Assembly: GCF_025995235.1 (NCBI RefSeq)
Contig: NZ_BAPT01000006.1
Coordinates: 62,001-126,000, forward strand
Length of the DNA stretch: 64,000 nt
Reading direction: 5' to 3'
Source: Ameyamaea chiangmaiensis
GTDB taxonomy: Bacteria > Pseudomonadota > Alphaproteobacteria > Acetobacterales > Acetobacteraceae
The first letter of the stretch is position 1; each line of letters opens with the position of its first letter. Below the pieces are notes generated by a model. The model worked only from the letters and a program-made list of their open reading frames with translations, was not told where the DNA came from and did not search any database. Shown here one piece after another: positions 45,907-55,517 of the stretch. A program made the position numbers and the translations under genes.

Positions 45907-47147
45907 TGCCCTATCCGTTCCCGTGCATCGCGCTGTGCGCGCATGTGGCGTCTGAGGATATGTTCTGTCGTCGGCGCACAGCGAGCCGTCCGTTCGGTCG
46001 CCCGGTCGCCCGCAGCCCCGTCATCGTCATCGTTCGCCAGTCGGCCGGTCGCGCTGCCAATGTCGTCCGGCGCCGAGAAACCGTATCGCGGGCCGTCAGC
46101 CCGTACCGGGCGGTATGCGTGGTCTTCTGACCGACCGTCCCGGCTGCCTTCGGACACGTGTGCCGGCTGGGCCGCGAGGTATCGTTTTTCAAGAAGAGCG
46201 GACAGGGTTTCCGCATCGACGGCCTGCAGACCGTCGGCGGCAGAAAGCCCGATTCCGGCGGCTACGCATGTCAGGCCCGCATCCCCCGCAGCGATGAGTC
46301 CGCCGATGCGCCGACCCACGTCAAGACGTGTGGCGATGAACGATGTACAGCCGAGATCGGAAAATCCTTTTGCGGTGTCATGCGCTTCATCGAAATCAAG
46401 ACCGGCGGGCAGCACCAGCAGCGGGCTGCCTCCGGAGGCGGCGATAATCCCGTCCAGATCGTGCGCCTGCTGTTTCGAAAAAATGTCTGTTGCCCCTGTA
46501 TCAATCAGAACAGGCTGTCCGATTGCGCGATGATCAAGCGCTTTGCGCAAGGTCGTGCTGTCGTCGGCCGCGAACAGCGGCACTCCCAGCGGACGCGTAT
46601 AGGCGGCGAGCTGCGCCAGCGCACCACCCCGTGACGTATCAGTGGAGATCACCATCGGAGGTACTCCTCCCCGCTTGACCAGCCCCGCCAAAAGACGCGC
46701 AACGGTCATGGTTTTTCCACCACCCGCCGGACCCGCCACCACCAGCGGGCGGCGACTGTCCAGAGTGACCGGAGACGTAAACGTCATGCTCCGTCGCACA
46801 TGGTCGATCAGCGATGCATCGTCCGGCAATTCAGAACTATCGTGCGTAACGCCATGCCATTGCAGAACGTCCCGCGCCCGGTGCGAGCGGGGCGTGCGCC
46901 TCTGGACCGTCACCTGCGACGTCGGGTCCGTGTCCGATGCAGCGGATCGTCGGATGCGCGCGACTGGCGCGACCAGAGGCAAATCCGGCAGAGCCTCCTC
47001 GCTCCGCTCCGGTATGGCAACGGTCATGTCGACCGATCCGTCCCGGCGTCGTTCCGTGGACAGGATCAACGCGTCGTCCCCGACCTGCGATCGGACCGCG
47101 TCCATCGCCGCAGCCGCAGACGCTGCGTGAAAAATCTTGACACGCAT
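45903..47147 (-). CDS. flhF: Flagellar SRP-type GTPase FlhF (divergent)
   Basis: 414 residues. The N-terminal MRVKIFHAASAAAAMDAVRSQVGDDALILSTE is the FlhF B-domain start. The NG GTPase domain has P-loop VAGPAGGGKTMTVARLLAGL (about residues 161-180) and STDTSRGGALAQLAAYTRPLGVPL. The G3 position reads LIDTGATD in place of the usual DTAGR, so nucleotide hydrolysis may be altered. FlhF places flagella at the pole with FlhG. It sits between flhA and flhG. Confidence 0.85.
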   Translation of the reverse strand: MRVKIFHAASAAAAMDAVRSQVGDDALILSTERRRDGSVDMTVAIPERSEEALPDLPLVAPVARIRRSAASDTDPTSQVTVQRRTPRSHRARDVLQWHGVTHDSSELPDDASLIDHVRRSMTFTSPVTLDSRRPLVVAGPAGGGKTMTVARLLAGLVKRGGVPPMVISTDTSRGGALAQLAAYTRPLGVPLFAADDSTTLRKALDHRAIGQPVLIDTGATDIFSKQQAHDLDGIIAASGGSPLLVLPAGLDFDEAHDTAKGFSDLGCTSFIATRLDVGRRIGGLIAAGDAGLTCVAAGIGLSAADGLQAVDAETLSALLEKRYLAAQPAHVSEGSRDGRSEDHAYRPVRADGPRYGFSAPDDIGSATGRLANDDDDGAAGDRATERTARCAPTTEHILRRHMRAQRDARERIGQ

Positions 47148-47172
47148 CAGTCTGACTCCGTTCCACCGGCCA

Positions 47173-49302
47173 TTACGTCAGTGTTCTCAGGGTCTTGATC
47201 CGGGCCCGAGGGGCGATCTCTCCTTGCGCCAGAACAGGAACGGATGGTTTCAGCCGTTCCATGATCGCCCTTACCGGACCGCGTAGAGAGGAACTCACCA
47301 GAAGAACGGGCACGTCGCCCTGCGCGGACACGGCATCAAGTGCCTGCCGTAACTTGGCAACGAAATCGTTGAGTTTTCCTGGTGCCAGTGCAAGATGTCG
47401 GTCCTCGGGTGGCCCCACCATGGCTTCGAGCAATGTTCCCTCCCACTCGGGACTCAACGTGACCAGAGGGATATAGCCGTTCGGCCCGACGAGACTGTTG
47501 CTGATCTGGCGCGCGAGGCGGGATCGCACATGCGCGACCAGCAACGGCATCGCCTTGAGCCCCAGCCCGCATCCTTCCTGGATACTTTCGAGAATGGTGG
47601 GCAGATCGCGGATCGACACCCGCTCGGCCAACAGGCTTTGCAGAACTCTCTGCACCCCACCGACGGAAATCTGTGAAGGCACAAGATCGGCGACCAGTCG
47701 TTGCTGATCACGCGGCAGTTCGTCGAGAAGCTTCTGCGTCTCGGTGTAAGGCATCAGTTCAGCCATGTTTTCACGAATAAGCTCGGTCAGGTGCGTCGTG
47801 ACCACACTCGCCGGATCGACAACGGTATAACCGTGAAACAGGGCTTCCTCGCGCAGCTCGGGTTCTATCCATTTCGATTTCAGTCCGAACGCCGGATCGC
47901 TGGTCTCGTCTCCTTTTACATCCGGCAGGCCGCCTTTCGGATCCATGACGAGCAAACGGTTCAGCTTGACCTCGCCCGAACCCACCTCGATCTCCTTGAT
48001 CCGCAAGACATACTGATCGGGAGCGAGCTGAAGATTGTCCTGAATGCGCACCGGCGGCAGGATGAAGCCCATCTCGCCGGCAATCGTGCGCCGCAGAACC
48101 TTGATCTGTTCCGTCAGGCGCGGAGACTCCCCGGCCGCCAGAGGCAAGAGGTTAAACCCCAGTTCCAGTCGAAGAAGATCGATATGCATCGCAGCGGAGA
48201 GCGGCGGTTCCACCGATCCCGTCACCGGTTGCGTTGCAATCACGTCCACGCCATCCTCACTCAGCGGGCGCCGATGGCGGACGACTGCAGCAGCCGCGGC
48301 CAGACCGCCCAGCCCGAGGAACGGCAGCATCGGCAACCCGGGCATCAGCGCCAGAAGAAAGGCGGCGCACGCGCACATCGCAAGCGGCTTTGCGTTGCCG
48401 CCAAGCTGACGCACCAGAGCCTCGTCCGCTGCCCCTTCCGTGCCACCCTTGGTGACGACGATGCCGGCCGCCGTGGAGACCAGCAGCGCCGGCACCTGGG
48501 CCACCAGCCCGTCACCGACGGTCAGGGTCGTAAAGGTGGACGCGGCATCCGTCAGCGGCATGCCATAGCGCCCCAGCCCGATGGCAAGACCGCCGATGAT
48601 ATTGATCCCGGTAATCAGCAGGCTGGCAATGGCATCGCCGCGCACGAACTTCGCCGCACCGTCCATGGCGCCGTAAAAGCCGCTCTCTTCCTCCAGTTCC
48701 CGACGCCGGACACGCGCGGCCTTGTCGGTAATGGCGCCGGACGACAGTTCGGCGTCGATGGCCATCTGCTTGCCCGGCATTGCATCAAGCGAGAAGCGCG
48801 CGGCGACTTCCGCGATACGCCCTGACCCCTTCGTGATGACCATGAAGTTGACGACAAGAAGAATGGCGAAGACGATACCGCCAATCACGACATCGCCCCC
48901 CATCAAAAAGCCGCCAAACGCGGCCACGACGTGACCTGCAGCCAGACGACCTTCGTTTCCGTGGCTGAGGATCAGGCGTGTCGTCGCAACTTCCAGAGAC
49001 AGCCGCAGCAATGTCGTCAGAAGCAGAAGCGTGGGAAAGGAAGTGAAATCACGAGGGCTTTTCAGGAACAGTGCCACCATCAGGACAAGAACGGACGATG
49101 TGACCGACAATGCCAGACCGACATCGAGCAGGAACGTCGGGAGCGGCAGGATCAGCACCGACAGGAGGCCCACCACGGCCATGGCCAGCCCGACATCTGA
49201 TCCGGGCGCCAGATCGCGCCAACGAACCGCGCGCCAGTCGAAATTGCGCGCGCGGCGCACCGTGTCGTTGAAGGTCGTGGTCAGGGCATTGGTAGACGCC
49301 AT
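47173..49302 (-). CDS. flhA: Flagellar export gate protein FlhA
   Basis: 709 residues, normal for FlhA. The N-terminal half has about eight membrane helices, with the FHIPEP-region relative RFSLDAMPGKQMAIDAELSSGAITDKAARVRRRELEEESGFYGAMDGAAKFVRGDAIA. The C-terminal cytosolic domain (about residues 350-709) carries the chaperone-binding region and VRQISVGGVQRVLQSLLAERVSIRDLPTILE. FlhA forms the nonameric export gate. Three bases separate it from flbD'. Confidence 0.96.
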   Translation of the reverse strand: MASTNALTTTFNDTVRRARNFDWRAVRWRDLAPGSDVGLAMAVVGLLSVLILPLPTFLLDVGLALSVTSSVLVLMVALFLKSPRDFTSFPTLLLLTTLLRLSLEVATTRLILSHGNEGRLAAGHVVAAFGGFLMGGDVVIGGIVFAILLVVNFMVITKGSGRIAEVAARFSLDAMPGKQMAIDAELSSGAITDKAARVRRRELEEESGFYGAMDGAAKFVRGDAIASLLITGINIIGGLAIGLGRYGMPLTDAASTFTTLTVGDGLVAQVPALLVSTAAGIVVTKGGTEGAADEALVRQLGGNAKPLAMCACAAFLLALMPGLPMLPFLGLGGLAAAAAVVRHRRPLSEDGVDVIATQPVTGSVEPPLSAAMHIDLLRLELGFNLLPLAAGESPRLTEQIKVLRRTIAGEMGFILPPVRIQDNLQLAPDQYVLRIKEIEVGSGEVKLNRLLVMDPKGGLPDVKGDETSDPAFGLKSKWIEPELREEALFHGYTVVDPASVVTTHLTELIRENMAELMPYTETQKLLDELPRDQQRLVADLVPSQISVGGVQRVLQSLLAERVSIRDLPTILESIQEGCGLGLKAMPLLVAHVRSRLARQISNSLVGPNGYIPLVTLSPEWEGTLLEAMVGPPEDRHLALAPGKLNDFVAKLRQALDAVSAQGDVPVLLVSSSLRGPVRAIMERLKPSVPVLAQGEIAPRARIKTLRTLT

Positions 49303-49305
49303 GGG

Positions 49306-49788
49306 TCAGGGCGCTCCGCTGGCCGGCGGAGGAATTGCCGCACCCAGCGCGGCATAGTCCCGCAGCTTGTTACGCAGGGACCGTATCGAAATTCCCAGCA
49401 GGGATGCCGCATGCGTCCGGTTGCCGTCCGTGTGCGCCAGCGTATCGAGAATAAGCGCCCGTTCCACAGCGTGCGTGGTCGCGCCGACCCACAAGGGTCT
49501 TTGATCCGCACCATGTTCGGCGGATGCATCATCCGCGTCACTGTCGTGCGTCCCCAGCGACCGCACCAGCGCCGTGAAGGCCGTGGACGAGAGTCGCGCG
49601 GCCGGAACCATGGCCCATGACACGACGGAAATCGTGGACCCGGGTTGTACCGGGAGGATGCGTGCCTCGCTGGGCGGTGCCCTCTCCAGCGTGAGGGTTG
49701 CGGATGGCGCGTTCAACGGTTCATCCCCGGCCGACAGCAGGAAGCGTTGGGCCGCACAACACACGTCTCCGAGAATCAGGATATGCAC
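49306..49788 (-). CDS. Short FlbD-like regulator lacking the sigma-54 AAA+ domain
   Basis: 160 residues. The C-terminal ~45 residues are a Fis-type helix-turn-helix (ALILDTLAHTDGNRTHAASLLGISIRSLRNKLRDY), close to FlbD of alphaproteobacteria. The normal ~220-residue AAA+ domain (GESGTGKE, GAFTGA) is absent; the N-terminal half might be a worn receiver. The reading frame has no break, so this is a stable short form rather than a frameshift. It may bind flagellar promoters without activating sigma-54. Placed between fliN and flhA, as flbD is in related clusters. Confidence 0.75.
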   Translation of the reverse strand: MHILILGDVCCAAQRFLLSAGDEPLNAPSATLTLERAPPSEARILPVQPGSTISVVSWAMVPAARLSSTAFTALVRSLGTHDSDADDASAEHGADQRPLWVGATTHAVERALILDTLAHTDGNRTHAASLLGISIRSLRNKLRDYAALGAAIPPPASGAP

Positions 49789-49807
49789 AGGCGACTCTCA
49801 CGCGCTC

Positions 49808-50131
49808 TCAACTTGAACGATCACTCTTGACGATTTCGGTCATGGTGACGCCAAGACGGTGATCGTCCACCATCACCACCTCACCACGCGCGATAAGGCG
49901 ATTATTCACGTAAATATCGATGGCTTCACCGATTTTTCGGTCCAGCTCCACCACGGCTCCGCGACCAAGCTTCAGAAGCTGGCTGACCTGCATCGTGGAT
50001 TTTCCAAGAACCGCGCTGACAGTGACGGGTATCTCATACACGGCTTCCAGATCGCGCACGGGGCGACCCGCTTCGGCGCCGGTCCCCGCCGGTTCGGTTC
50101 CGAGCTCATCGAGACTGATTGTCTGGTTCAT
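49808..50131 (-). CDS. fliN: Flagellar motor switch protein FliN
   Basis: 107 residues. The SpoA/SURF1-type domain is plain: YEIPVTVSAVLGKSTMQVSQLLKLGRGAVVELDRKIGEAIDIYVNNRLIARGEVVMVDDHRLGVTMTEIV. FliN forms the cytoplasmic C-ring base with FliM, which is not encoded in this window. Its start overlaps the fliH stop (ATGA). Confidence 0.95.
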   Translation of the reverse strand: MNQTISLDELGTEPAGTGAEAGRPVRDLEAVYEIPVTVSAVLGKSTMQVSQLLKLGRGAVVELDRKIGEAIDIYVNNRLIARGEVVMVDDHRLGVTMTEIVKSDRSS

Positions 50132-50811
50132 GCCGCGTGTACTCCGGTCGCTTTTGCGTTACTCTGGTTCAATGTATCGATAATCTGCCGCACGATCGTC
50201 TGTCCCGATCGCACGGCCTGTCCGCCCGGCCAGAGCAGCAGGATATCGCCGTCGGCCATCGTCTCGCTGACCACGACAGGCAGCTCCCGACCGGCCCATG
50301 TACGCGCGCAATGCCGTCTCAGCGTGTCAGCACTGGCCGCACTCACGTGCAGCTCGATGCGCATGTCCTCGCGCAGACCGCTCAGAACGGCATCGTTGAC
50401 GGCCAGCATTTCTACGTCCCCGAACATCGCCTGCACCGTCGGCAACAACTGCCCGATAGCGTCGAGAGCGGACCGGGAGAGAAAACGCGCCCTTTCCTCG
50501 ATGGCGGCCGAGAGGGTTGCGCATAAGGTATCCACGTTATTTTCGAGACGCAGCAGCGCCGCGTGCCGTTCGGTTTCGTGCTTCAGCAGCAGGTCGCGGG
50601 ACGCTTGCTCCTGCCCGGCCGCAAACCCCTCCGCGCGCCCGTGCTGCTCCGCCTGAACCAGATCCTCCAGTGTCAGCTGCGCCGACAGGGGTTCCGCGGG
50701 GGGAGGCCGCGTTTCAGCCGGGGGCTGGTGCGGTCTTGCAGGCTCATCAAAATCTTCCGCGTAGATCACGCCGAGGATCCGCTCGCGTTCCGTCCCGAAG
50801 CCTGCGCTCAT
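50128..50811 (-). CDS. fliH: Flagellar assembly protein FliH-like
   Basis: 227 residues with the FliH pattern: a proline-rich N-terminus, a GRAEGFAAGQEQ glycine-repeat helix (about residues 58-69), a long coiled coil and a V/A-ATPase E-subunit-like C-terminal domain. FliH regulates the FliI export ATPase, which is not encoded in this window. It overlaps fliG and fliN by four bases each. Confidence 0.8.
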   Translation of the reverse strand: MSAGFGTERERILGVIYAEDFDEPARPHQPPAETRPPPAEPLSAQLTLEDLVQAEQHGRAEGFAAGQEQASRDLLLKHETERHAALLRLENNVDTLCATLSAAIEERARFLSRSALDAIGQLLPTVQAMFGDVEMLAVNDAVLSGLREDMRIELHVSAASADTLRRHCARTWAGRELPVVVSETMADGDILLLWPGGQAVRSGQTIVRQIIDTLNQSNAKATGVHAA

Positions 50812-51818
50812 TGTATCATTTCTCCGGCCTGCGTGGTTTCGGACAATTCGATCTCGCCGTCATCGGCAAGGGTCTTGGCGAGCACCACGATCTCGGCCTG
50901 CGCCGCGTCCACGTCCTTGACCCGCACAGGACCGAGTGCTGCCATATCGTCACGCAGCATCTTGCCCGCGCGTTCGGACATCGCGTCCATGAAGTGCTTT
51001 CGCAACTCCTCCGACGCACCCTTCAGGGCAAGCGGCAGACGATCGCGCTCGACCTCCTGCAACAGCCGCATCATGGACGATGCCGACAGGCGACGAAGGT
51101 CGTCGAACGTAAACATAAGCGCCTTGATCCGCTCGGCATCGTCGTGGCTGCGCTCCTCGAGCGCCTCCATGAACCGCACTTCGGAGCGGCGATCGAAATT
51201 ATTGAAGACCTCGGCGAGCTGTTCGTGACTGCCCCGCTTTGGCGCACGGGACAGATTGGCCATGAATTCCGACCGCAACGTGACTTCCAGCGTGTCGAGG
51301 ACGTCCTTCTGCACCGTTTCCATCTTGAGCATGCGCGTCATGACATCCAGCGCGAAATCCTCGGGCAGCAGGCTGAGCACCCGCGCCGCATGGTCACTGC
51401 GGATTTTGCCCAAAATTACCGCAACCGTCTGCGGGTATTCATTTTTCAAGTAATTGGCGAGGACGGTTTCGGAAACATTCCCCAGCTTGTCCCACATGGT
51501 CCGACCGGCCGGGCCGCGTATTTCCTCCATGATCTGCGACGCACGCTCGGGCGACAGCGCGCGGCGCAGCAACCGTTCCGTACTCTCATAGCTTCCGACC
51601 AGGATTTCACTCGACGCGATGGTCCTGGCGAATTCGTTGCATATGCTTTCGACGGTCTCCGCCGGCACCGTGCCGAGCTGCGACATGGCAACCGAAATCT
51701 CGCGAATTTCAGGTTCGCTCAGGGCTTCGAACAATTTGGCGCAACTGTCCTCGCCAAGGGCCAGCATCAGGATCGCGGCCTTCTGTACGCCTGAGACCGT
51801 GTTTTTCATCAACATCAT
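50808..51818 (-). CDS. fliG: Flagellar motor switch protein FliG
   Basis: 336 residues. GVQKAAILMLALGEDSCAKLFEALSEPEIREISVAMSQLGTVP (N-domain), SHIAARVLSLLPEDFALDVMTRM-type middle segment and the C-terminal charged torque helix region with FTFDDLRRLSASSMMRLLQEVERDRLPLALKGASEELRKHFMDAMSERAGKMLRDDMAALGPVRVKDVDAAQAEIV identify FliG. It links the MS ring to the C-ring and takes torque from the stator. Three-base gap after fliF. Confidence 0.96.
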   Translation of the reverse strand: MMLMKNTVSGVQKAAILMLALGEDSCAKLFEALSEPEIREISVAMSQLGTVPAETVESICNEFARTIASSEILVGSYESTERLLRRALSPERASQIMEEIRGPAGRTMWDKLGNVSETVLANYLKNEYPQTVAVILGKIRSDHAARVLSLLPEDFALDVMTRMLKMETVQKDVLDTLEVTLRSEFMANLSRAPKRGSHEQLAEVFNNFDRRSEVRFMEALEERSHDDAERIKALMFTFDDLRRLSASSMMRLLQEVERDRLPLALKGASEELRKHFMDAMSERAGKMLRDDMAALGPVRVKDVDAAQAEIVVLAKTLADDGEIELSETTQAGEMIQ

Positions 51819-51821
51819 TGC

Positions 51822-53513
51822 TCAGCGTCCTTCGCTGTCGGCATTCAGCCAGTTGCGGATGACCATCAGCGTATCGTCCATGTTCCCGTTGACGATTTCT
51901 ATGACTTTCCTGATCGATGCCGCCTTTATGTGACCCTCGACACCGTCCATGCTGACGAGATCATCCGCAGGCGACAGCCCGGGCGGCGACGCAAGGGCCA
52001 GCGTCCCCGGGTTCAGGACACCCGGGCTGAGAGCCATGGCATTGACGGCGTCCAGGCTCGACCCCGGCAGGGCACCGAAGGCCGCGCCTCCCTCGGCCAG
52101 ACCGGTGCTCTCGCCGGGCACCAGCCCCTTTCCGCGCAGAGCGGGCCGGACCACGAAAAACATGATCAGGAACAGCACCATGCCGACGATGGCCGTCCTT
52201 ACGAGTTGCAGCATCGTGCCCGTCTGGACATACGCCGCCAGACCATGCGGCGCATCCTCCGCCGCGCCGAGATCGTCGGTATTGAAGCGCATCGAGACCA
52301 CCGACACCGTGTCGCCCCGCGCGGCATCGTAACCCACGGCAGTACGGACGAGCGTCGTCAGGCGCTCAAGTTCTTCAGCCGGGCGGGGCGCCCAGACGGG
52401 CTTTCCGTCGGCACCCCGCACAACCGTTCCGTCGACCATCACGGCAACACTCAGGTGCTGGATGCGGGGCTGGTCCTGGACCAGCGTGCGCACCGTCTTG
52501 CCGATCTCGTAATTATTGGTCTCTTCCTGACGGTTTTCCTGACTGCCGGCCTGTTGCTGGCCGGCGTTGGCATTTGGCAGGTTATTGGACACGGAGACGT
52601 TCTGCGGCGGTTCCGTGTTCACGTTCTTGCTGGTCGTCGTCTGCTGGGATCGCAGGACCTGCTGGTCCGGATCGTATTTTTCCTGCGTCTCCTTCACGCG
52701 ATCCATGTTCATCGTGACCGATGCCTCGGCACGCACATGATCGGCCCCCAGCGTCGGCGCCAGCATCTCTTCCACCGCGTGGGCCAGGCGCATCTCGAGT
52801 GCGCGGCGACGCTCGTCCTCGTCCTGTGCGTCCTGATTGGCGCCGGTCAGGGCACGCGCGCGGGCCAGCACGTCGCCATTCGTATCGACGACCGAGATAT
52901 TCTGCGCCTTCAGGCCAGGAATGGCAGCCGATACCAGATTAAGGATCGCCTGCACGCCCTCTGGATCGAGGCGACCGCGGCCCTGCATGGCTAGCAAAAC
53001 ACTGGCCTGCGACGGCTGTTCCTGCGTCGAGAACAGGTCACGGTGCGGCAGGACGACATGTACGCGGGCCCGCTTGACGCCGCTGATCAGGCGGATCGAG
53101 CGTTCGAGCTCCCCCTCCATCGCACGCGTTTCATTGATGCCCTGCTCGAACTGTGTCGATGTCAGGGAGCCGCCGCGATCGAAAATCTCGTATCCCACAG
53201 CCCCGCCACCGGGCAGGCCGTTACGCGCGAGGGCCAGACGTGCTGCGGCAACATCACCGCGCGGCACGCTGACCTCGTCCCCCTGCGGGGACACGGTATG
53301 GTCGATGTGCGCCTTGTCCAACTGGTCGACCATCTCGGCCGCGTCCTTGGCGTCCAGGTCGCGATACAGCGGCACCATATCCGGCCGCGAGTCCCGCACC
53401 GCCATGGTGGCGAGAAGCCCCAGCAGGACCGCCGCCACGCCGCCAAGCACCAGCAACCGCGCAAGACCCAGCTCTTTCAGATTGTCGAGGACAGCTTTCA
53501 CGGCGCCCCGCAC
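51822..53513 (-). CDS. fliF: Flagellar MS-ring protein FliF
   Basis: 563 residues. An N-terminal membrane helix (about residues 17-36) precedes the RBM domains with DMVPLYRDLDAKDAAEMVDQLDKAHIDH, GYEIFDRGGSLTSTQFEQGINETRAMEGELERSIRLISGVKRARVHVVLP, and VSVVDTNGDVLA. The variable region is followed by a second membrane helix (about residues 445-463) and the C-terminal FliG-binding tail. It opens the operon; upstream 180 bases carry no recognisable sigma-54 promoter. Confidence 0.96.
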   Translation of the reverse strand: MRGAVKAVLDNLKELGLARLLVLGGVAAVLLGLLATMAVRDSRPDMVPLYRDLDAKDAAEMVDQLDKAHIDHTVSPQGDEVSVPRGDVAAARLALARNGLPGGGAVGYEIFDRGGSLTSTQFEQGINETRAMEGELERSIRLISGVKRARVHVVLPHRDLFSTQEQPSQASVLLAMQGRGRLDPEGVQAILNLVSAAIPGLKAQNISVVDTNGDVLARARALTGANQDAQDEDERRRALEMRLAHAVEEMLAPTLGADHVRAEASVTMNMDRVKETQEKYDPDQQVLRSQQTTTSKNVNTEPPQNVSVSNNLPNANAGQQQAGSQENRQEETNNYEIGKTVRTLVQDQPRIQHLSVAVMVDGTVVRGADGKPVWAPRPAEELERLTTLVRTAVGYDAARGDTVSVVSMRFNTDDLGAAEDAPHGLAAYVQTGTMLQLVRTAIVGMVLFLIMFFVVRPALRGKGLVPGESTGLAEGGAAFGALPGSSLDAVNAMALSPGVLNPGTLALASPPGLSPADDLVSMDGVEGHIKAASIRKVIEIVNGNMDDTLMVIRNWLNADSEGR

Positions 53514-53693
53514 ATGGCGCGCAGGCGGTCGTCCTCAGGCAGCGCAGTTCCCATTCCCGGCGATCTCTTTGTTGTGATCGATGGGCCGAGAATGCCCGCG
53601 CACTCTTACCGGAGCGTTAATAAGGCGGCATTTTTTGCCGGGTACATTCATGATTGCGGCGCGGCATCGGTACCGACGCCACAGCGCGCGGTG

Positions 53694-55517
53694 TCACCCC
53701 TCCAGCGACTGCAGTTCGAACAGCCGGCGATAAATCCCGCCCTCGCGCTGGACCAACGCCGCGTGCGAGCCGTCCTCGCGCAGGTGCCCGTGCGAGAACA
53801 CCAAAATCCGGTCCAGCCCGATCACGGTCGACAGACGGTGCGCGATCACGATCACCGTGCGCCCCTCCATCAGCCGTTCCATCGCGTCCTGCACCAGTTT
53901 TTCGGATTCCGAATCAAGGCTGGACGTCGCCTCGTCGAACACCAGAATACGCGCATTGGCGATAAAGGCGCGCGCAATCGCCACGCGCTGCCGCTCGCCG
54001 CCCGACAGCTTCACCCCGCGCTCGCCCACCAGGGTGTCGTAGCCCTGGGGCAGACGCTCGACAAAGTCGGCGGCATTGGCCAGACGCGCGGCCTCGCGGA
54101 TATCGTCCATCGACGCACCGGGGCGGCCGTAGGCGATGTTCTCGGCCAGGGTGCGATGAAACAGGATCGGCTCCTGCGGGACGATGGCGATCTGTTCGCG
54201 CAGACTGGACTGGGTCACGTCGGCGATGTCGGTGCCGTCGATGGTGATCGTGCCCCGCTGGATGTCGTACAGCCGTTGCAGAAGCTTGGTCAGCGTCGTC
54301 TTGCCCGACCCGGACGACCCGACCAACGCCACGCGGCTGCCCGGCGCCAGCGTCAGGGTCAGGCCGTCGAACAGGGGGCGATCCTGACCGGCATAGGTGA
54401 AACCCACGTGGTCGAAGCGGATCTCGCCCCGTGTGACGCGCAGCGGACCGGCCCCCGGGTGATCGGCCACATCCGGCGCGCGGGCGAAGATCGCCACCAG
54501 TTCTTCCATCTCATTGACCGAGCGCTGCACGACAGAGACCTGCTGGCCGATGTCGCGCAGATACCCCTGCACCAGAAACACCATGGTCAGAATGTACGCG
54601 ACATCCCCGGGACCGGCCTTCCCAGCCCACCACAGGATGATGGCGCACGCGATCAGGCTGATGCGCATCGCCGTGTTCAGCAGATTCTGGATATTGCCGC
54701 TGTCGGTCCCACGCACCCACGACCGCAGGGTGCGGCCGCGCCAGCGCGTCAGCACGCGGGCCAGCCGCCGGTCCTCGCGCGTTTCGGCGCCAAATGCCTT
54801 GACCACCGGGTTGCAGGTCAGCGCATCGGCCAGCGTCGCGCCGACGCGCGTGTCCCATCGGTTCGCCTGCCGCGCGGACGGTGCAACATAGTTGAGCGTC
54901 AGCAGTACCGACACCGTTGCGAACACCGCCGTCATCACCGCCAGCAACACGCCCATGAACGGCCAATGCCAGCCCAGCACCAGCGTCGTGCCGCCCAGCA
55001 CGGCGGCCTCGGGCAGCAACAGAAGCAGCAGCGTGTCGTCCAGCGCGTCGATCGCCCACATGCCACGCGTCAGCCGACGCACGGTGGAGCCGGCAAAAGT
55101 GTTGGCGTGCCAGTCGGTGGAAAAACGCTGCACCCGCGCGAACGCCGTCGACGCGACCTCCGACATCACGCGCAGCGTCAGATGCGAGATCGCAATGAAC
55201 GAGAGCCGGCGCCCCAGCACGCCCACCAGCCCCAGCAGCAGCAGACCGCCCAGCATCAGGATCGCGTCGTGACGCGCCGCCAGCGCCACTGGGTCGGCAG
55301 CACCCGGCGCGTGGGCCACATCGGCCACGACGCGCCCCGCCAGCACAGGGGTGACGACATCGGTGACGGTGGCCAGCCCGACGCCCAGAACGGTGCCCCA
55401 GAACGGGCCGGGATAGCGCAGCCAACGGACGGCGACGAACCGCAGCGCCTCGATAAAGTCGCGCCGTCCCGCGCGCCGCGCGGGGGTGTCCGGGCGCGGC
55501 TGGTCTGTCTGCGTCAT
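53694..55517 (-). CDS. ABC exporter, fused membrane and ATPase domains
   Basis: 607 residues. Six membrane helices in the first ~320 residues (type IV exporter fold) precede an ATPase domain with Walker A VGSSGSGKTTLTKLLQRL, Q-loop and the signature LSGGERQRVAIARAF, and Walker B ILVFDEATSSLDSESE. Such MsbA/Sav1866-like half transporters act as homodimers on lipids or drugs. It lies between the flagellar operon and the defence island. Substrate unknown. Confidence 0.9.
   Translation of the reverse strand: MTQTDQPRPDTPARRAGRRDFIEALRFVAVRWLRYPGPFWGTVLGVGLATVTDVVTPVLAGRVVADVAHAPGAADPVALAARHDAILMLGGLLLLGLVGVLGRRLSFIAISHLTLRVMSEVASTAFARVQRFSTDWHANTFAGSTVRRLTRGMWAIDALDDTLLLLLLPEAAVLGGTTLVLGWHWPFMGVLLAVMTAVFATVSVLLTLNYVAPSARQANRWDTRVGATLADALTCNPVVKAFGAETREDRRLARVLTRWRGRTLRSWVRGTDSGNIQNLLNTAMRISLIACAIILWWAGKAGPGDVAYILTMVFLVQGYLRDIGQQVSVVQRSVNEMEELVAIFARAPDVADHPGAGPLRVTRGEIRFDHVGFTYAGQDRPLFDGLTLTLAPGSRVALVGSSGSGKTTLTKLLQRLYDIQRGTITIDGTDIADVTQSSLREQIAIVPQEPILFHRTLAENIAYGRPGASMDDIREAARLANAADFVERLPQGYDTLVGERGVKLSGGERQRVAIARAFIANARILVFDEATSSLDSESEKLVQDAMERLMEGRTVIVIAHRLSTVIGLDRILVFSHGHLREDGSHAALVQREGGIYRRLFELQSLEG

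Noticed and set aside
53600..53660. GGCA-TTTTT-TGCC inverted repeat upstream of fliF considered as terminator or sigma-54 site
   Set aside because: Too short, no proper T-run on the transcribed strand, and no -24/-12 consensus.
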